From Chytridium lagenaria (taxonomy: Eukaryota > Chytridiomycota > Chytridiomycetes > Chytridiales > Chytridiaceae): DNA of 64,000 nt. This document shows positions 23,401 to 35,010 of this stretch, one piece after another. Each line of letters opens with the position of its first letter. Position 1 is the stretch's first letter. The position numbers were made by a program, and so were the translations under genes. The stretch is from positions 1 through 64,000 of the forward strand of contig JAHLKC010000129.1 in NCBI GenBank assembly GCA_025449115.1. Reading direction: 5' to 3'. The notes beneath the pieces were generated by a model. That model was not told the DNA's origin, ran no database searches, and worked only from the letters and a program-made list of their open reading frames with translations.

Positions 23401-26400
23401 GCATCGCGGTCCAATTTCGATAAATCGATTTTTATGCAATGCTTTGGCTCGCTTATCGACAAAAAGCGGGACTTGAGAGATTCCTTATATTCCTACAACA
23501 TTTTGTTAGCATATAAGTACAAGGCGATCAAGCATTACTTCGAACGGTCTTGATATAAAAACTGTAAGTAGAAAAGGGCATCGAATTCCCATTTCGATCG
23601 CAACGTCGTATGATCCGGAATCAAACCACTAATACGCAATTTAGCGGTGAGTCAATTACGAACCAAATCGAAATTTATCTTACCTGAACGTCATCCAAAA
23701 TAAAGACCGTTCGCAAACCCATTTTGAACAAGGTTTGAAGAATGCGTGATACATATGACAGCAATCTAGGCCCTACATCTTGCGCTGTTGGCATGACAAT
23801 CCGGGTGAACTGCCCAAATAATCTCGGAAACAGGCTCTTCATCTGTCCACAGCAGTTTTTTTTTAGTTATGTGTCAGGAAATATATTGGTGGTGTGACTC
23901 ACGAGCTCGATGGTAGAGAGTGGTTCTCCGAGTGCTAATAAAAGCTCGCTAAGCGGATCCTCAACAGCAATAGACGCCGTTCTTTGTCGCGCAACCATTT
24001 CCGCGCTCTCCATTTTGAATATAACGTTCGCCGAAGATCTTTGAGCCGAAGAGGTTCGTTTATTATTACCAGGCTTAATGAGGAGGCTTTTTCCGTAACC
24101 ACTGGTTAAGGAATCTCTCCTAGAAGGGGTTTGCGGCAAAGAAGAGAATTCTTCTTTAAATGTGGTCTGGGATGATAGATCTTTAGACATGGCTTGGCGG
24201 CACATTCGAATTCGGAAAGCGGTCCAGCCGCTTGCGTGGAGATGAGTGGAGATGGCTTCAATAACGTATTCAAAGATGAAAAATGCGGATTGACGGTTCT
24301 CTTGCCCTGTCGCATGGCTGTTTCATTAAAGGAAAGTAAAATGAATATCTAATCAACAAAATCTAATGTTGACTATGACGCATGAAGAACTACCACACTA
24401 CCATATTATCACACTACTGTCTTTTTTCAACGTTTGAAGTATGCTTTTCACAAGAAAGGTCTTGCCAGTCCCAGATTTTCCTGTTATTAGTACGGAGGTC
24501 CTTTCACCTCGATACCAGGCCCCAATCCCGTCCGAAACAGCGTTACGTTCTTTGGTTCGACCAGCAACCATAATATCTTCATTGACCTTTAAATTGGTTT
24601 TGGAACTAGCCGTACGGACGGAGGGAGCTTTCTCGGCCTTGTTGTCGGTTTGGGGGATTTGGTTTCCTAGTATTGGCTCATGAACTTGAACAGCATCTTG
24701 AACACCTGTGTGTTTTTAAGATACTTAGTCTGAATGACTTTGAAAACAGTGGCTTCACATACCTTTAAGAAACATAGCTGGGTACTTTGAATTAAATTCG
24801 AGCTCGCCCAAACAGTCGTGGTACGTCACTGAATCACAGAGTACCTTTGCTTTACATACGCGTTGGCACATTATACGTGCGGCAAGATTGACGCAAGGTC
24901 CTAAAATCGTTCCGTCTGCTCTGTATTCGTCTCCAATCACACCCGCGAAACTTTACGGATTTAGCGCAAACCAAGAATTATGTACATAAAAAAATAACCA
25001 AAAAAAGGAATTTTAAGTTGAAGTTTAACTCACACTTGTCCGGTTGCTACGCCAATGGAAAAAGACGACCCAAACATACGGGATATTTGTTCCTTAATCT
25101 CAACTGCCGCTAGAATTGCAGGTTGTGCGTTTCCCTTTTCATGTGAGAATCCCTCCAAACCCCAAACTAGCAGAGCGCAAAGACCCTTTTCGTCGCAGTT
25201 AAATTGCCGGAGACATCCACCTTGCTTTCTAACCGCAGAGCTCACCGCGCACATCAAAGACTGAAGTTTTTGAAGATTCCCATCGTCGCCAATGTCTTCA
25301 AGGGGTATACCTTGAACTTGCAGAAAAACAACGGAGACACGACGCAATTGATTGTAATCGTCAAGTTGAATAGCAGCAAAAGCCTCTCCGTTTTCCTAGA
25401 AATACACAATTACAAAAAAAAATAAAAAATTGTTGTTTAGTCAGTTATACAGCAAATAGTAGAATATCATAAAAAATATTACGTCAATTTTATTTACGCC
25501 GTCAGACTTTCGACGACGCCTTATTGATTTTCCTCGTGCTCTTGTTGGCTGTCCCTTGTCCTTCTCCGACATTCCCTCTTCTTTTAAAGTTTCTGGTTGC
25601 AGACTCACAATCCGTTGTATAGAAGAAAGAGCCAGTTCTACAAACTTTTGCAGACTTTCGTCCATAAAAGGCAACGCCAATCGACTTGCTTCCAAACTTA
25701 TCGCAAGAGAGGGGAGAGTCCCCTCAAAAGATATCCAGGGAGGCGCATCTGTCGCAAGCAGGCTCATGATCGGTTGTGAATGCTTCATTAAAAGTCGCAG
25801 AATCGTGTCAAAGTGAGCACCGATTATAAAAAAGTTATCCTCTTTCAACTGCCGTTTAGAACTTTTGGAAGATCCACTAAGTAATTCTCCAAGATCCGGT
25901 TCCAAGGTTAACGAAGTTTTCATTATATCGAGCACTCGACTAGGAAATGCCAGCTCTCCTGTTGCGCTCTCCATTAGCATTTGCCCTGCCTCTTGTACTG
26001 CCGGGCCTGAGACAAACTGCTCTATTCTCATCATATTATCCACTTCTTCATCCAATTCCTTATCATCTATAACGATACCGGGCACGGATACATTGCTCCC
26101 TAAGAAAACATGACGAAACGATCCAACCCCGACGCCTATATGAATCCTGAGGCTTTGGTGTTCAGATTTTGCTTCATCTTCCGCTTCCGAGGACTCTTCC
26201 TCTCGCATCTTCTGCTTTCCACCAGCTTCAGTAGGTCTTCGTTGCAACCCCTTCCCGTCTTTTGTTCGACTATTATTTCGCCATCCCGCAGAATTACGGC
26301 GTGATGCTGACCTTCCTGTCCCCGAATCATAACCCTCAGCAGTCCCCGGTCGAATACTAACGGTGTTATATCCTGTTAGTCTTTCAGGTATAATGAGTCT

Positions 26401-26914
26401 GTAATCCTTGAACATGCACATGAGCTCTGAACAGCACGTGATGCACTTTTCCACGAGTTCCTCCTCAGCTGCTTTCCCATTAAATTCTTGCGTCGAAGAA
26501 CGCCATGGTGTCCATATCGCTATAACACTGTCTCCCGCAAATTTGATAATGGCGCCTCCATGCTTATGAATCGCTTTAATAATTAATTCAAAGGGAGGAT
26601 TTAGAATCTCCCTTATCCTCTCGCCGTTTCCAACCCTCGCTAGTGAATCCGTAAGCTTGGTGTATCCTTTAAAATTATCGATGATGGTCCATTCGACGCA
26701 AAGGTTAACTTAGCAAAAAAAACCAATATTTAAAAGCATTAATGTTGAACTTACCCGAGATATCAACGATGGCTACCACACCCAGTTTAATATCCTCTTT
26801 CCAAGGAAGTGTGTCAAGACGCTTGACGTCCAACGCGCTCAGTCGAGCACGGTGTGTCAGCAAGCTCAATGGATGCATCTGTATAATTACCGTAAGGAGA
26901 GATGAGACAGGCAT
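20431..26914 (-). CDS. sAC-like adenylyl cyclase A (two cyclase domains, P-loop NTPase, helical C-terminus)
   Basis: Homologue of soluble adenylyl cyclase (ADCY10), which makes cAMP and in animals senses bicarbonate. The start ATG at 26912-26914 gives MPVSSLLTVIIQMHPLSLL. Cyclase domain 1 has VVAIVDISG, an intron (about 26756-26673), then YTKLTDSLARVG and GGAIIKFAGDSVIAIW (about 26560-26520), so both metal-binding Asp are present. A ~70-residue charged Ser/Arg/Glu-rich insertion precedes SLRIHIGVGVGSFRHVFLG. Cyclase domain 2 starts RRVSVVFLQVQG (25347) and shows FNCDEKGLCALLVWGL, then YRADGTILGPCVNLAARIM (about 24910). The NTPase module has Walker A GKSGTGKTFLV (about 24480-24450) and Walker B TVFILDDVQ (about 23720-23690). 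The remainder to 20431 is helical, with TPR-like blocks. A frame slip occurs in 22040-22340. About 15 introns. It is in opposite orientation to B and C and clearly diverged from them. Confidence 0.85.
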
Positions 26915-27502
26915 GATCAGCCCTTGGATATCAATATTAAATCCCAACCAACCCACCTAAAACGTTCTCCCATCCCACTACTTTCAATTGTCGAACTGGA
27001 TGACCTAATTAATTCAACGAAAGCGCTGTTCTCTTTGCTGAAACCTCCTACTGCTAACTTCGACCTACGGGAGCTTTTCAGTCTCAAAAACCAGCAATGG
27101 AAAGGCTGATGATGGAGATCAATCTCCTCAAATGAATTCTTGTATTTGATATGTGAGAACTGTACATCCCGCCAATCTGGGGCAATCCATGGTTTTTAAA
27201 TAGGTAGTGTGAGGGCGGGCACTTAATATTTTCCCGAAAGAGCGGGAGGGGCTCCATCGAACGGTTCGGTTCAAAGCGGCAAATGATGTACCTGATTATG
27301 CAAATAACCGAATATGGAAAGAACAATAGATCGTGCATTGGGAAAGAAAACGAAGGCTTGCATTCAACATCTGACTATAAATAAATACATGGAGTAAACG
27401 AAAATAAACGTAGCAATGGACTGCAGCGACGATAACAGCAGAGTCAAAGAAAACGGTGCAAATGACAAAAGGCAGCGACAAAGTGTTCAGATCAAAGAAC
27501 CT
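26915..27502. other. Spacer between cyclase A start and DUF2423 gene end
   Basis: About 590 bases without a supportable gene. It must contain the promoter and 5' leader of cyclase A and the 3' end of the DUF2423 gene. Short open frames are present on both strands but show no recognisable protein. Confidence 0.5.
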
Positions 27503-27979
27503 TCACCGCTTTCCTCCCTTCTTCTTAGATTTGCTGATTCCTCCCGAAGCGGTCGCCTTTCTCGCCTTGGATTGAGATTGTGCCCTCTGCTTCCTCTTGT
27601 ACTGATTCCTCGACATCATGATCTTCTCCCTCTCTTCCTTAGTCAGCTTGGGCTTGTCGGTTACCATGCCATCTGAGGCAGCTGCGGCAGCTGCCTCGAC
27701 CTCAGCGGCAGTAGGTTTGACGTCTCTCGTCATTGTTTCCCCAATCACGGCCTGAGCAGCCGCAAGACGTTCCAGACGGTCATCTTCGACTTGTTGGAAG
27801 ACCTAGAAAACATAAAATGTTAAAAACGTTTCATTTGTTGGGCAGTTTGAAAAGGAGAGAGCTCCATCGCCAAAAAAAAAAGATGACAGAATAACTGTGA
27901 ATCACACTATAGTACTCACGGTCTCCCTCTTGACGGTGCGGAAGTGCTTCTTGGTCTTCGAACGAATTGACTTGCCCAT
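27503..27979 (-). CDS. DUF2423/LLPH-type nucleolar protein
   Basis: Small basic protein of the family containing human LLPH and yeast YBL028C, associated with the nucleolus and ribosome assembly. The start ATG at 27977-27979 gives the family signature MGKSIRSKTKKHFRTVKRET. An intron from GTGAGT (about 27919) to TTTCTAG (about 27804) joins to VFQQVEDDRLERLAAAQAV, again typical of the family (a K-x-x-x-D-x-R-x-x-R-L block). The middle is Ala/Glu-rich, then TKEEREKIMMSRNQYKRKQR and a Lys/Ser-rich end SKSKKKGGKR. Length is about 120 residues, as usual. No frame slip is visible. It lies between cyclase A and BRF1, both on the same strand, which is unremarkable for a housekeeping gene. Confidence 0.82.
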
Positions 27980-28184
27980 TATGTTGGTGGTGTAGTTGTG
28001 AAGCTTCAATGGGAACACACAAAAAAAAAAAAAAAAAAGGCGTGATTGTCAAGCTGTAGTGTAAATATTTCATTCATAATGTTGGAGGGATATGGAATAG
28101 AGCAACTGAAAATGTACATGATGCATTGCACCTCATAGGAAAAGTAACTAAAGCAGATGCAGACAATAACTATACGCCTGAAAA

Positions 28185-30535
28185 CTAGAAAACTTGCATG
28201 GGAGCGTCAACTTGGGTCGTGTTTGAAGAAGGGATGTTCGCGAACTGTTCATATTTGTTTAACAAGTGATAGAGAAAAACAAAGAGCGATCCATTAGCAT
28301 TCTTCATTAATATATATACAAATCGGGCAGCATCCACAAATTCAGTGTAAAGGCAAATATACTTACAAGATTATTTACAACATCGTAATTGAGTTTCTTT
28401 GACAAATTCTTTTTGGCGTTAACGAGAGCCTGTGCCGCTTCTTGAGCAGATGCAGCAGGCGTTTGCGATGTCGTACCTCGCTTCTTGCGAGGCTTCTTCG
28501 CCTTCCGGCCGGTACCATTCTCCTCAGCCTTGAGTTTAGCTAATACAATATCGTATAAGTAAAAGCTTGGCTGAGAATGTAAAAGAAAAAAATGATAAGC
28601 TCACCAGCATTTTTAAGGATCCAATCGGAATTTTCTTCAAGCCAGTACTGTGTTTTTATAGCGACCTCCTCCTCAGTCAATTCCACGTTCTTAATCTCAA
28701 TATCATCGTCGAGGTCCTCTAGGTCATCCACTTCTTCATCGATGTTCACACCCTCTATAAATTTCATTGCCAACACGTCAGTTGATACAGAAAAAGAACT
28801 AAATTTCAACGCCAAGCAGGCAAATAATACCATTAGTGGCAAGTCCAACAAGCTCCTCGCTTCCAAGCACCGTATGAAACTCTTCTTCATCCTCCTGCGC
28901 AAAGTGGTCGTAATCCGCATCGTAAGCCCCCCCAAACCCTTCATTGTCCTCATCAAATTCCTCAAAGCCCTCGTCCTCCTCATAGGAGCGCTGTGGATAA
29001 GGGGAAAACCCAAATCCACTGTCATCGTCTGCTCGCTTCCGCTTGACCGTATGAGCAATAGGATAAGTGCCGTCCGTGATTGCTAAAGGACCGGAAGCGC
29101 TTTCACCGCCTTCAATAGCCTTAGACCGCCTCGAGTTTGTAAAGGAGGGCGGATCCGCGCATTCTTCGAGCATAAGAGTTTGAAAATCTTCGACGCTGAG
29201 TGAGGCACTGGGCGTATTCTTGAAATCCGTAAGACTAAAAACCAACAATTGTATCAAATCAGCAATTAATTCATCGACATGCGAGAATACTTAAAGAAAG
29301 ATTTCAACTTTTTTCACATGCAAAAACAAGGACAATAGAAACAAAAAGCTGTTGAGTCCTTACCGCTTACGCAAAGTAGCCTCGCAAATCTTCATTACTT
29401 TCACCAACTCCCTAGGACTCCTCCGGAATCCATTCATCCGCGCGGCAATAAAGAGGCAGGCAGCGCAGATGCCAGATGGTCTCCTTCCCCTAGCGATCCA
29501 ATCGCGATCCATACGGCTTACAAGCCTAGACGCATCTCGAACCACATCCTGATATTTATCCTCAAATTCAAGTTTCGCAGCAAACCTTGCGATGTACAAC
29601 ATGGGGTCGACAAGCGGTATGTCATGTAATTTCAAAGTGGCGACCAGGCGAATAAACGTTGCTCCGAGAACATAGACATTAATCTGTTACAACTGTTATC
29701 GAAAATAGTTTTAGCCTTGAAGCTTACCCTCAAATTCTCAGAAAAATCAATCAGCATGTGAGACGTTTTCTCCTGCCGGCAAACGATGTAAAGACATGCA
29801 GACGCTACGTTATTGGACCTCCGTCCCTTTGTAAACTTTTCCATGTACGCTAAATTGAAAAAACGCTGTGCTGATTCAATCTGCCGCTCGCTCATCTTCA
29901 TCTGCGTACCGATTGCTGCAATTCGACGATAGCCTAATTTTCATGATGTAAGCCCTTTCTCACATAATAAATCACGAACCATTTTGGATAGTTAGCTCCC
30001 TCGAACTCTGGCTGTTCATTTGGATTGATCCACTGGGTCCACCCCGAGTTCCCGCCCAGGCTTCAATTTGAAGTTAGGATCAAGTTTCTGTAAAACGTAC
30101 AGATCCATCAAAAGAAACAATAGGTACACACCGGAATCAAGGTTAACTCGAACACCATCTGCGACGGCTCCGCCTTTGGAGTTTTCGGAGAAGGAAGCTT
30201 CGATGACAATGGTGTTTTCCTCAAGCACCTATATTATCATAATAGTGAGTTTTTATATCAGAGTTAGGTAAAATAAAAAATAAGCGCAGGAATAGGAATG
30301 ATGCAACTAATGATTACCTCTCCACACTCCCTACAAACGGAGTGTCCCATACTAGAATCGTGCTCAATCTCGGAAGAGCCACATTTACATGTTTTTCGCC
30401 CACTTGTCTTCTTTGCCGTAGCGGTGGATGACGTTGCGGGGAAGGAGCCCACGACGTTTCGGATGGCAGACCCGGATGAACTGGCAGCAGTATGTATGGA
30501 GGATAGGGTTTTCCTATCATAGAACCGGAAGGCAT
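28185..30535 (-). CDS. BRF1: TFIIIB subunit BRF1
   Basis: TFIIB-related factor of RNA polymerase III, which recruits the polymerase to tRNA and 5S genes. The N-terminal zinc ribbon is CKCGSSEIEHDSS ... CRECGEV (about 30395-30320). After an intron comes VLEENTIVIEASFSENSKGG, then the first cyclin repeat: RRIAAIGTQMKMSERQIESA, NNVASACLYIVCRQEKTSHM. The second cyclin repeat has DPMLYIARFAAKLEFEDKY and RRPSGICAACLFIAARMNGF, then ICEATLRKRL at about 29370. The BRF1-specific continuation TDFKNTPSASLSVEDFQTL follows, and then an acidic region, NVELTEEEVAIKTQYWLEEN, and a Lys/Arg-rich C-terminus ending FANIPSSNTTQVDAPMQVF (stop 28185-28187). The first ATG I can see is at 30533-30535 but it is not in phase with the zinc ribbon, so the true start needs either a slip or another exon. 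Confidence 0.9.
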
Positions 30536-30639
30536 GGTGACGGTTTCACTCTTTGCTGGAAGTAGGTTCTTGAGGTGTAGAATGTAACTTATGTCTCTTT
30601 CCGCAGAGGATTGTAAGTCTTTGATCGAATCGGTGAAGG

Positions 30640-31321
30640 ATGGGGTTAAGAATTTGGTTAGAGAAAGGGAGGAAAGATGGTGTATATAGGTCACACAAGG
30701 AACTGCATAGAATTGATTATGATATACACATTTACGACGAAGCTGTTGGCGTAGCAGGCGAGACGGCGATTGCAATGGATGCTGATGTGGAGGCTTTAGG
30801 TTATGGTTGCTTCGTTTACTCAGTATTACTGGCACCAGCAAATCCTGCAGAGTTGCAAGAGTCATATGATCAGAAGTATGCTGAAGCTATGCCTGAGTTT
30901 ATACCTGGCTCTGTACACATCTTTGACATTTGCGGAGTGCTGAGAGACTAGTTTGCAGGTTACCCGAGACCAGAGCTAACTTTGGACTCCTCCCTACCAA
31001 TGTGGAAACCTGCACAGTATTCTCTCAGCACTTCACAAATGCCACAGATGAGAACTTCATGCCTTTGACAAAGTGTTTCCAAGAAAGAAAAAATACTTCG
31101 AAGGAATAACACTGTGGAGTCATCCAATGCTGGTACATCGGAATAAAGAAGGGGGTGATGACTATGTTTATTTTGGAGTGCATTTTTCTTATACTGGAGA
31201 GCGACGCGCTTCGAATATGCATATGGCGGGTCCCAATAATGAGGCAGAAGAATTGGACTTTGGCGACGGTTTTTATTTAAAAGAATGCAATCTTCTCGCC
31301 TGGGTTGAACGGATCATATAG
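30640..31321 (+). CDS. Unknown protein, frame interrupted near 30950
   Basis: An open frame from the ATG at 30640 to a stop at 30951 contains a coherent second half (ALGYGCFVYSVLLAPANPAE, then PEFIPGSVHIFDICGVLRD). In another frame from about 30957 the sequence continues as LPETRANFGLLPTNVETCTV, FTNATDENFMPLTKCFQE and, after one more slip near 31070, as KKYFEGITLWSHPMLVHRN to WVERII at the stop 31321. The even composition and lack of low complexity argue that this is one protein of about 200 residues broken by two small lesions. No family is recognised. Either assembly slips or a true pseudogene would fit. It diverges from BRF1 and the first ~40 codons may really be shared 5' leader sequence, with translation starting at the ATG near 30776. 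Confidence 0.4.
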
Positions 31322-32088
31322 CGAATTGATACTGACAACGTATATTTATACTGTTGAAAGATATATCAAAGTTCCACGACCTCCCTCCTGAAATATCAAC
31401 CGGATCCTGATCCTCACTGATGATATCAACGCGGCCGTAAATTCGAGTCGGGCGTCAGATTGGGTCTAGCTTTTATCCTTTAAGTGACGTTTATTCTTTT
31501 CTGCTTTATTTTACTTAAATGCATTATTTCTTTATATGTACCATTTGTATTCAACCTCAACCTTTCTATTTTGTTTTATATTATTTTCTTAATTGCTTAC
31601 TTATATCCATCTATGTACATGAAGACCTTTTCTCCTGACATATTTTATCCCCGCATTTTTTGAGTTATGTATTGTGTGAAGTTCCCACAACGCAAACGAC
31701 ATTCTGTGAAGAGAAAGATGGACTAAATCTAGATGTAGAATCTACGACTCGCTAATAGCTGTTTTCACAAAAATAGCAACGCATTAAGAATTGATATTTC
31801 ATATTATTGTTGACATGCAAAAAGAAGACAAACATTCCAAAAGATACAAAAAAAAAAAAAAACCGCGATGGCAAAAGCGTAAAAAGTAAAGACAGACTTG
31901 GATGCGAAGATAGATTTGAAAGAAAGGAACAACTAATTAAACACGGGTATGCGTCATTGCCAGAAACCTTTTACAGGGCAGAGCAATGGCGGAAAATTTG
32001 GAGAGTTGGTTGTAGGTGATGTCGTATACAGGCCGGAGAGTTTAACGGCGCTCGTTCTCTGGAGGACCCGTTGCCAAAGAGACGGGGG
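31322..32088. other. Intergenic spacer
   Basis: AT-rich sequence with an A run at about 31850. The plus-strand open frame at 31807-32019 is Lys-rich translation of this and continues antisense to the small secreted-protein gene. No supportable gene. Confidence 0.5.
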
Positions 32089-32335
32089 TCAAGGAATGGT
32101 ACCTCCTCTTCTTCTTTCTTCGACGGGGGCCTGACGCCTCTTCAAGGGCGTAGCGATGCCGTCGGCGGCATCAGCGGCTTTTATCGCGGATACCGAGTAC
32201 TTCACGGGAACCTGTGGGATGTGGGAGATTAGAGTTGGGTGGATGCCATAGAAAGTAAGTAGAATGCATGCTTACGGCCACTGCGTTGGAGGCGACGGCA
32301 AGAAAGACGACAGCAAAGATGGTTGCAAACTTCAT
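32089..32335 (-). CDS. Small secreted protein with dibasic processing-like site
   Basis: Exon 1 (32335-32276) encodes exactly a 20-residue signal peptide, MKFATIFAVVFLAVASNAVA. A 64-nt intron (32275-32212) has a clean GTAAGC donor and CCCACAG acceptor. Exon 2 (32211-32089) continues in phase as VPVKYSVSAIKAADAADGIA, then TPLKRRQAPVEERRRGG, and stops at 32089-32091. The whole product is 60 residues, and the mature part is about 40. KR-R and RRR sites could be cut by a Kex2-type protease, leaving short peptides. The intron placed precisely at the signal-peptide junction supports a real gene. The last few codons could be shifted by a base slip. The function is unknown: a secreted peptide or a wall-associated protein are both possible. 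Confidence 0.55.
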
Positions 32336-33050
32336 GATTGTGGAGGGATGTTTGTTGAAAGAGTTGAGAGAGAGACGGGTATGGTAATGTGTTCTTGGTT
32401 AGGTGTTGGGGATGCAGGCGCTCAGTTTATAAGTGAAATTATGTTTGTTGCATTTGCGGTGAAGGTGTCACCAATTGTGCGGCTCACTCTGGCGAGACAA
32501 GTCGTTGGTTCTGGGTTGTTTCAATTTCACAGTTAAAAACAAAATAAAAACATCCGTGTCTATAGGTAACTGTATGCACATAAATAAATAAATAAATGTC
32601 ACCAATGATCATAGTGCCGTAGACGTCGTGACGTCTTAAAATACCTACCAGTATGGCCAAGACCGTTTTTTCTTTTCTTTATTTCACTAAAGTGTTGGTT
32701 TGCGTTTGACAGTGTGGATGGAAGTAGTTAATTGATATAACTTTTAAAAGACATTTTCTCTTGTGCGTAGAGGATACTCGGACTGTGAGTTTGAACAAGT
32801 CTACATATGGAACTCACAGGCATAAAAGTGACGTTGGCCGAGATTAAATATCATAGTTTAACACTCATTTTAATTATAAGAATAAATTTAAAGGTCCGTT
32901 CAGGGGGATTGAAAGCGAGAAGAGAAGAGGCGTTGGAAATAAATCCTATAAAATAATACGGATGGGAAGTATCGGTATTTTTTTGTGCAAGTGAAACCGG
33001 GCGGCAATATAACCTTGAAGCTGGTAAAGGGCTTGGGATTGACTTCTACA
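32336..33050. other. Intergenic spacer
   Basis: Promoter side of the small secreted-protein gene and 3' side of the 33051-34090 membrane-protein gene. A TAAA repeat (AATAAATAAATAAATG) lies at about 32580-32597. No supportable gene. Confidence 0.5.
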
Positions 33051-34090
33051 TCACTGCTTCTTCGAAAAAAAACTCGCAAATCCGTCAAAAAAGCCTCTCA
33101 CAGCATCCACAAATCCACCTTGCTCTATACACTTATTTGTCTCCATACCATTTTGTGCCCTTTCGTCTGGAGTAAACAGGGTATCGTCTGAAGTCCAAAT
33201 ATCAGGAAGTTCATGGTGGATATGGGGAAGGTGTGATTCGGAGGGAGAAGATGGGGGGATCGCGTTAAGTTGAAGATGGCCGTTGGATGGCTGACGCGCG
33301 TCAGATGTGAGCTCGCCGTCCATATACTCGTTCTTGTCTGAGGTGTAGGTGTCTGTTGCGGGATCCTCATTATCCTTAAAGTATGTTTGAGGTTGAGTAT
33401 TCTGATGTTTGGCGGGCGAAACGCTTTCAGGGAACCTGTCATTGGGATTCCGACGATATTCGTCGTTTGAATCTTCGAACGATTTTGGCATGGCGTCCTC
33501 AAAGGTAACTGGGTCAGGATGAGATGTAGTCATGTTGTTAATGAGATCAAAGACGTATATGATCCTGTGGAAGCATATTGTCAGTAAATGTATTTTTAAG
33601 GGTAGATATTAGGAGGAAAGCATATATGGAAGCAGATGAGAGCTTAAAAAACTCACCAAGGTTTGACGAAACGGTAAACCGTCTGCACAACGACAAACGT
33701 AACCAATGCCACGCACGATGTAGCCAAGATGGAAAGTGCTGCGGTCACTCTAAAGGTGTCCCAGGCAACAAAAAATATCACCTCACACATATCGCAGATG
33801 ATCGGGCCTATAGGTTCTGAGCACCCATGCTGTTGGTGTCATCACATAAGATGCCGCGAAAATGGAAATGGGGAGGACTATGGCAAGCACGGGGATTGTT
33901 ACATGAGTAACTGCGACGCGGAAGACGCTGTATGTCATGCTTGCGAGTCCTTTTATGATGTAGAAGGTGATCGAAGTTGAGTCGTTTATGGTTTCCGCGG
34001 AGTTGGTAAGAAGAAGCGGTTGACGCGTTTGAAGAAACCTCAAGGCGATCAATTGCAAGTGAGGCGGCAAGTACTGTGTGTGGTTGCCAT
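33051..34090 (-). CDS. Multi-pass membrane protein with acidic cytosolic tail, unknown
   Basis: The ATG at 34088-34090 (MATTHS) seems one base out of phase with LPPHLQLIALRFLQTRQPLL, which follows directly. Hydrophobic segments are FYIIKGLASMTYSVFRVAV, VTIPVLAIVLPISIFAASYV and ICDMCEVIFFVAWDTFRVTA, then LSILATSCVALVTFVVVQTV, which ends VYRFVKPW. An intron from GTGAGT near 33655 to about 33565 joins to IIYVFDLINNM. A ~150-residue hydrophilic tail rich in Asp, Ser and Pro follows (PVTFEDAMPKSFEDSNDEYR) and ends with an amphipathic DAVRGFFDGFASFFSKKQ. One base slip occurs near 33825. I recognise no family. The gene is divergent from cyclase B. Confidence 0.55.
33961..34038. repeat. Local duplication, copy 1 (inside membrane-protein gene)
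   Basis: This 78-base segment in the first exon of the membrane-protein gene is matched by 34287-34364. Both contain TAGAAGGTGAT near one end and GCGGTTGACGCG followed by GAAGAAAC or GGAGAAAC near the other. On the minus strand both encode FLQ[TA]RQPL followed by a Thr/Ile-rich segment ending in ITFY. Confidence 0.7.
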
Positions 34091-34286
34091 GATGGTCTGC
34101 TGCAGTTAGAAGTACGGAGTCCTAGTTTTCGTCGCTGTAGATGTTAGGGCTGATATTGATGCCTGTCAAAAGGATAAAAAAATGTTAGTCGGCAAGGGAT
34201 TGCCAATCCGCCAGAAAAAGGGCACTTGAAAGTCGAGACCACAATTAGATTTCAAAACTAGAGCACTAGTATGTAGGGTAGTAGGG

Positions 34287-34364
34287 TAGAAGGTGATATA
34301 GTCGGTGAGTCGTTGATGGTTCGTGAAGTAGTAAGAAGAGAGCGGTTGACGCGCTTGGAGAAAC
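34287..34364. repeat. Local duplication, copy 2 (degenerate)
   Basis: Diverged partner of 33961-34038, lying about 325 bases away in the spacer upstream of that gene. It keeps the FLQARQPLSS ... ITFY reading on the minus strand but has no continuous gene around it, so it looks like the relic of a tandem duplicate of the membrane-protein gene. Confidence 0.65.
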
Positions 34365-35010
34365 GAAATGATTTAAGTAAGGGCGGCCTAGTCCGTTTTG
34401 TGCGCAGAAGCCATTATGTAAGAAGTATAAAGCAGCCAGCTTCAGAATTGACAATCTGCAAAGACTGAAGTAAATTATGAAAAGATTAGTGAGAGCCTGC
34501 AAGTTTAGTAAGCCCAACGTATTATGCCTAGTTTTTACTATTAACCACATAAAAAGAAAATACAATTAATATAAATCATAGACGTTATTCTTTATTGTAT
34601 TTCGCTGTCTGCGGATTCCATGGAACATTAGTAAAGACAATGCACACGATATTGACCTATTTACTGTCTACAGGAAGGTCAGTTTAAATATACCTCGAAA
34701 GCTTCCCTGTTCTCCCCTGTAGTTGATTTAAGAATATTCATGATAATTCACTGTCCAGTATCCATCTTTAAATATTCAATCTTTTACACGTACAAGTTAC
34801 AAAATAGTGTTGTAGCTTTTTCATGCAAACCGCCGTCTTTGGTAATTTTACTGTTCTGCAATGCAGGCAATTGATGGATATATTGGAAAAAGAGAACATA
34901 ACCACAGGTGGTTGGCTGTGGACCGGATACACGGCAGGATTTTCGAGTGAACGAAAATCCCGTTTGCCCATTATCCTAAACGTACCCGGGTAGCATGCCG
35001 CCCTACCGTC
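34365..35010. other. Upstream region of cyclase B
   Basis: AT-rich spacer between the degenerate duplicate and the start of cyclase B. It must carry the cyclase B promoter. I see no convincing coding sequence or named regulatory motif. Confidence 0.45.

Noticed and set aside
34266..34565. 99-codon minus-strand open frame upstream of cyclase B
   Set aside because: Only its FLQARQPL segment is meaningful, as the degenerate copy of the neighbouring gene's first exon. The rest is AT-rich sequence.
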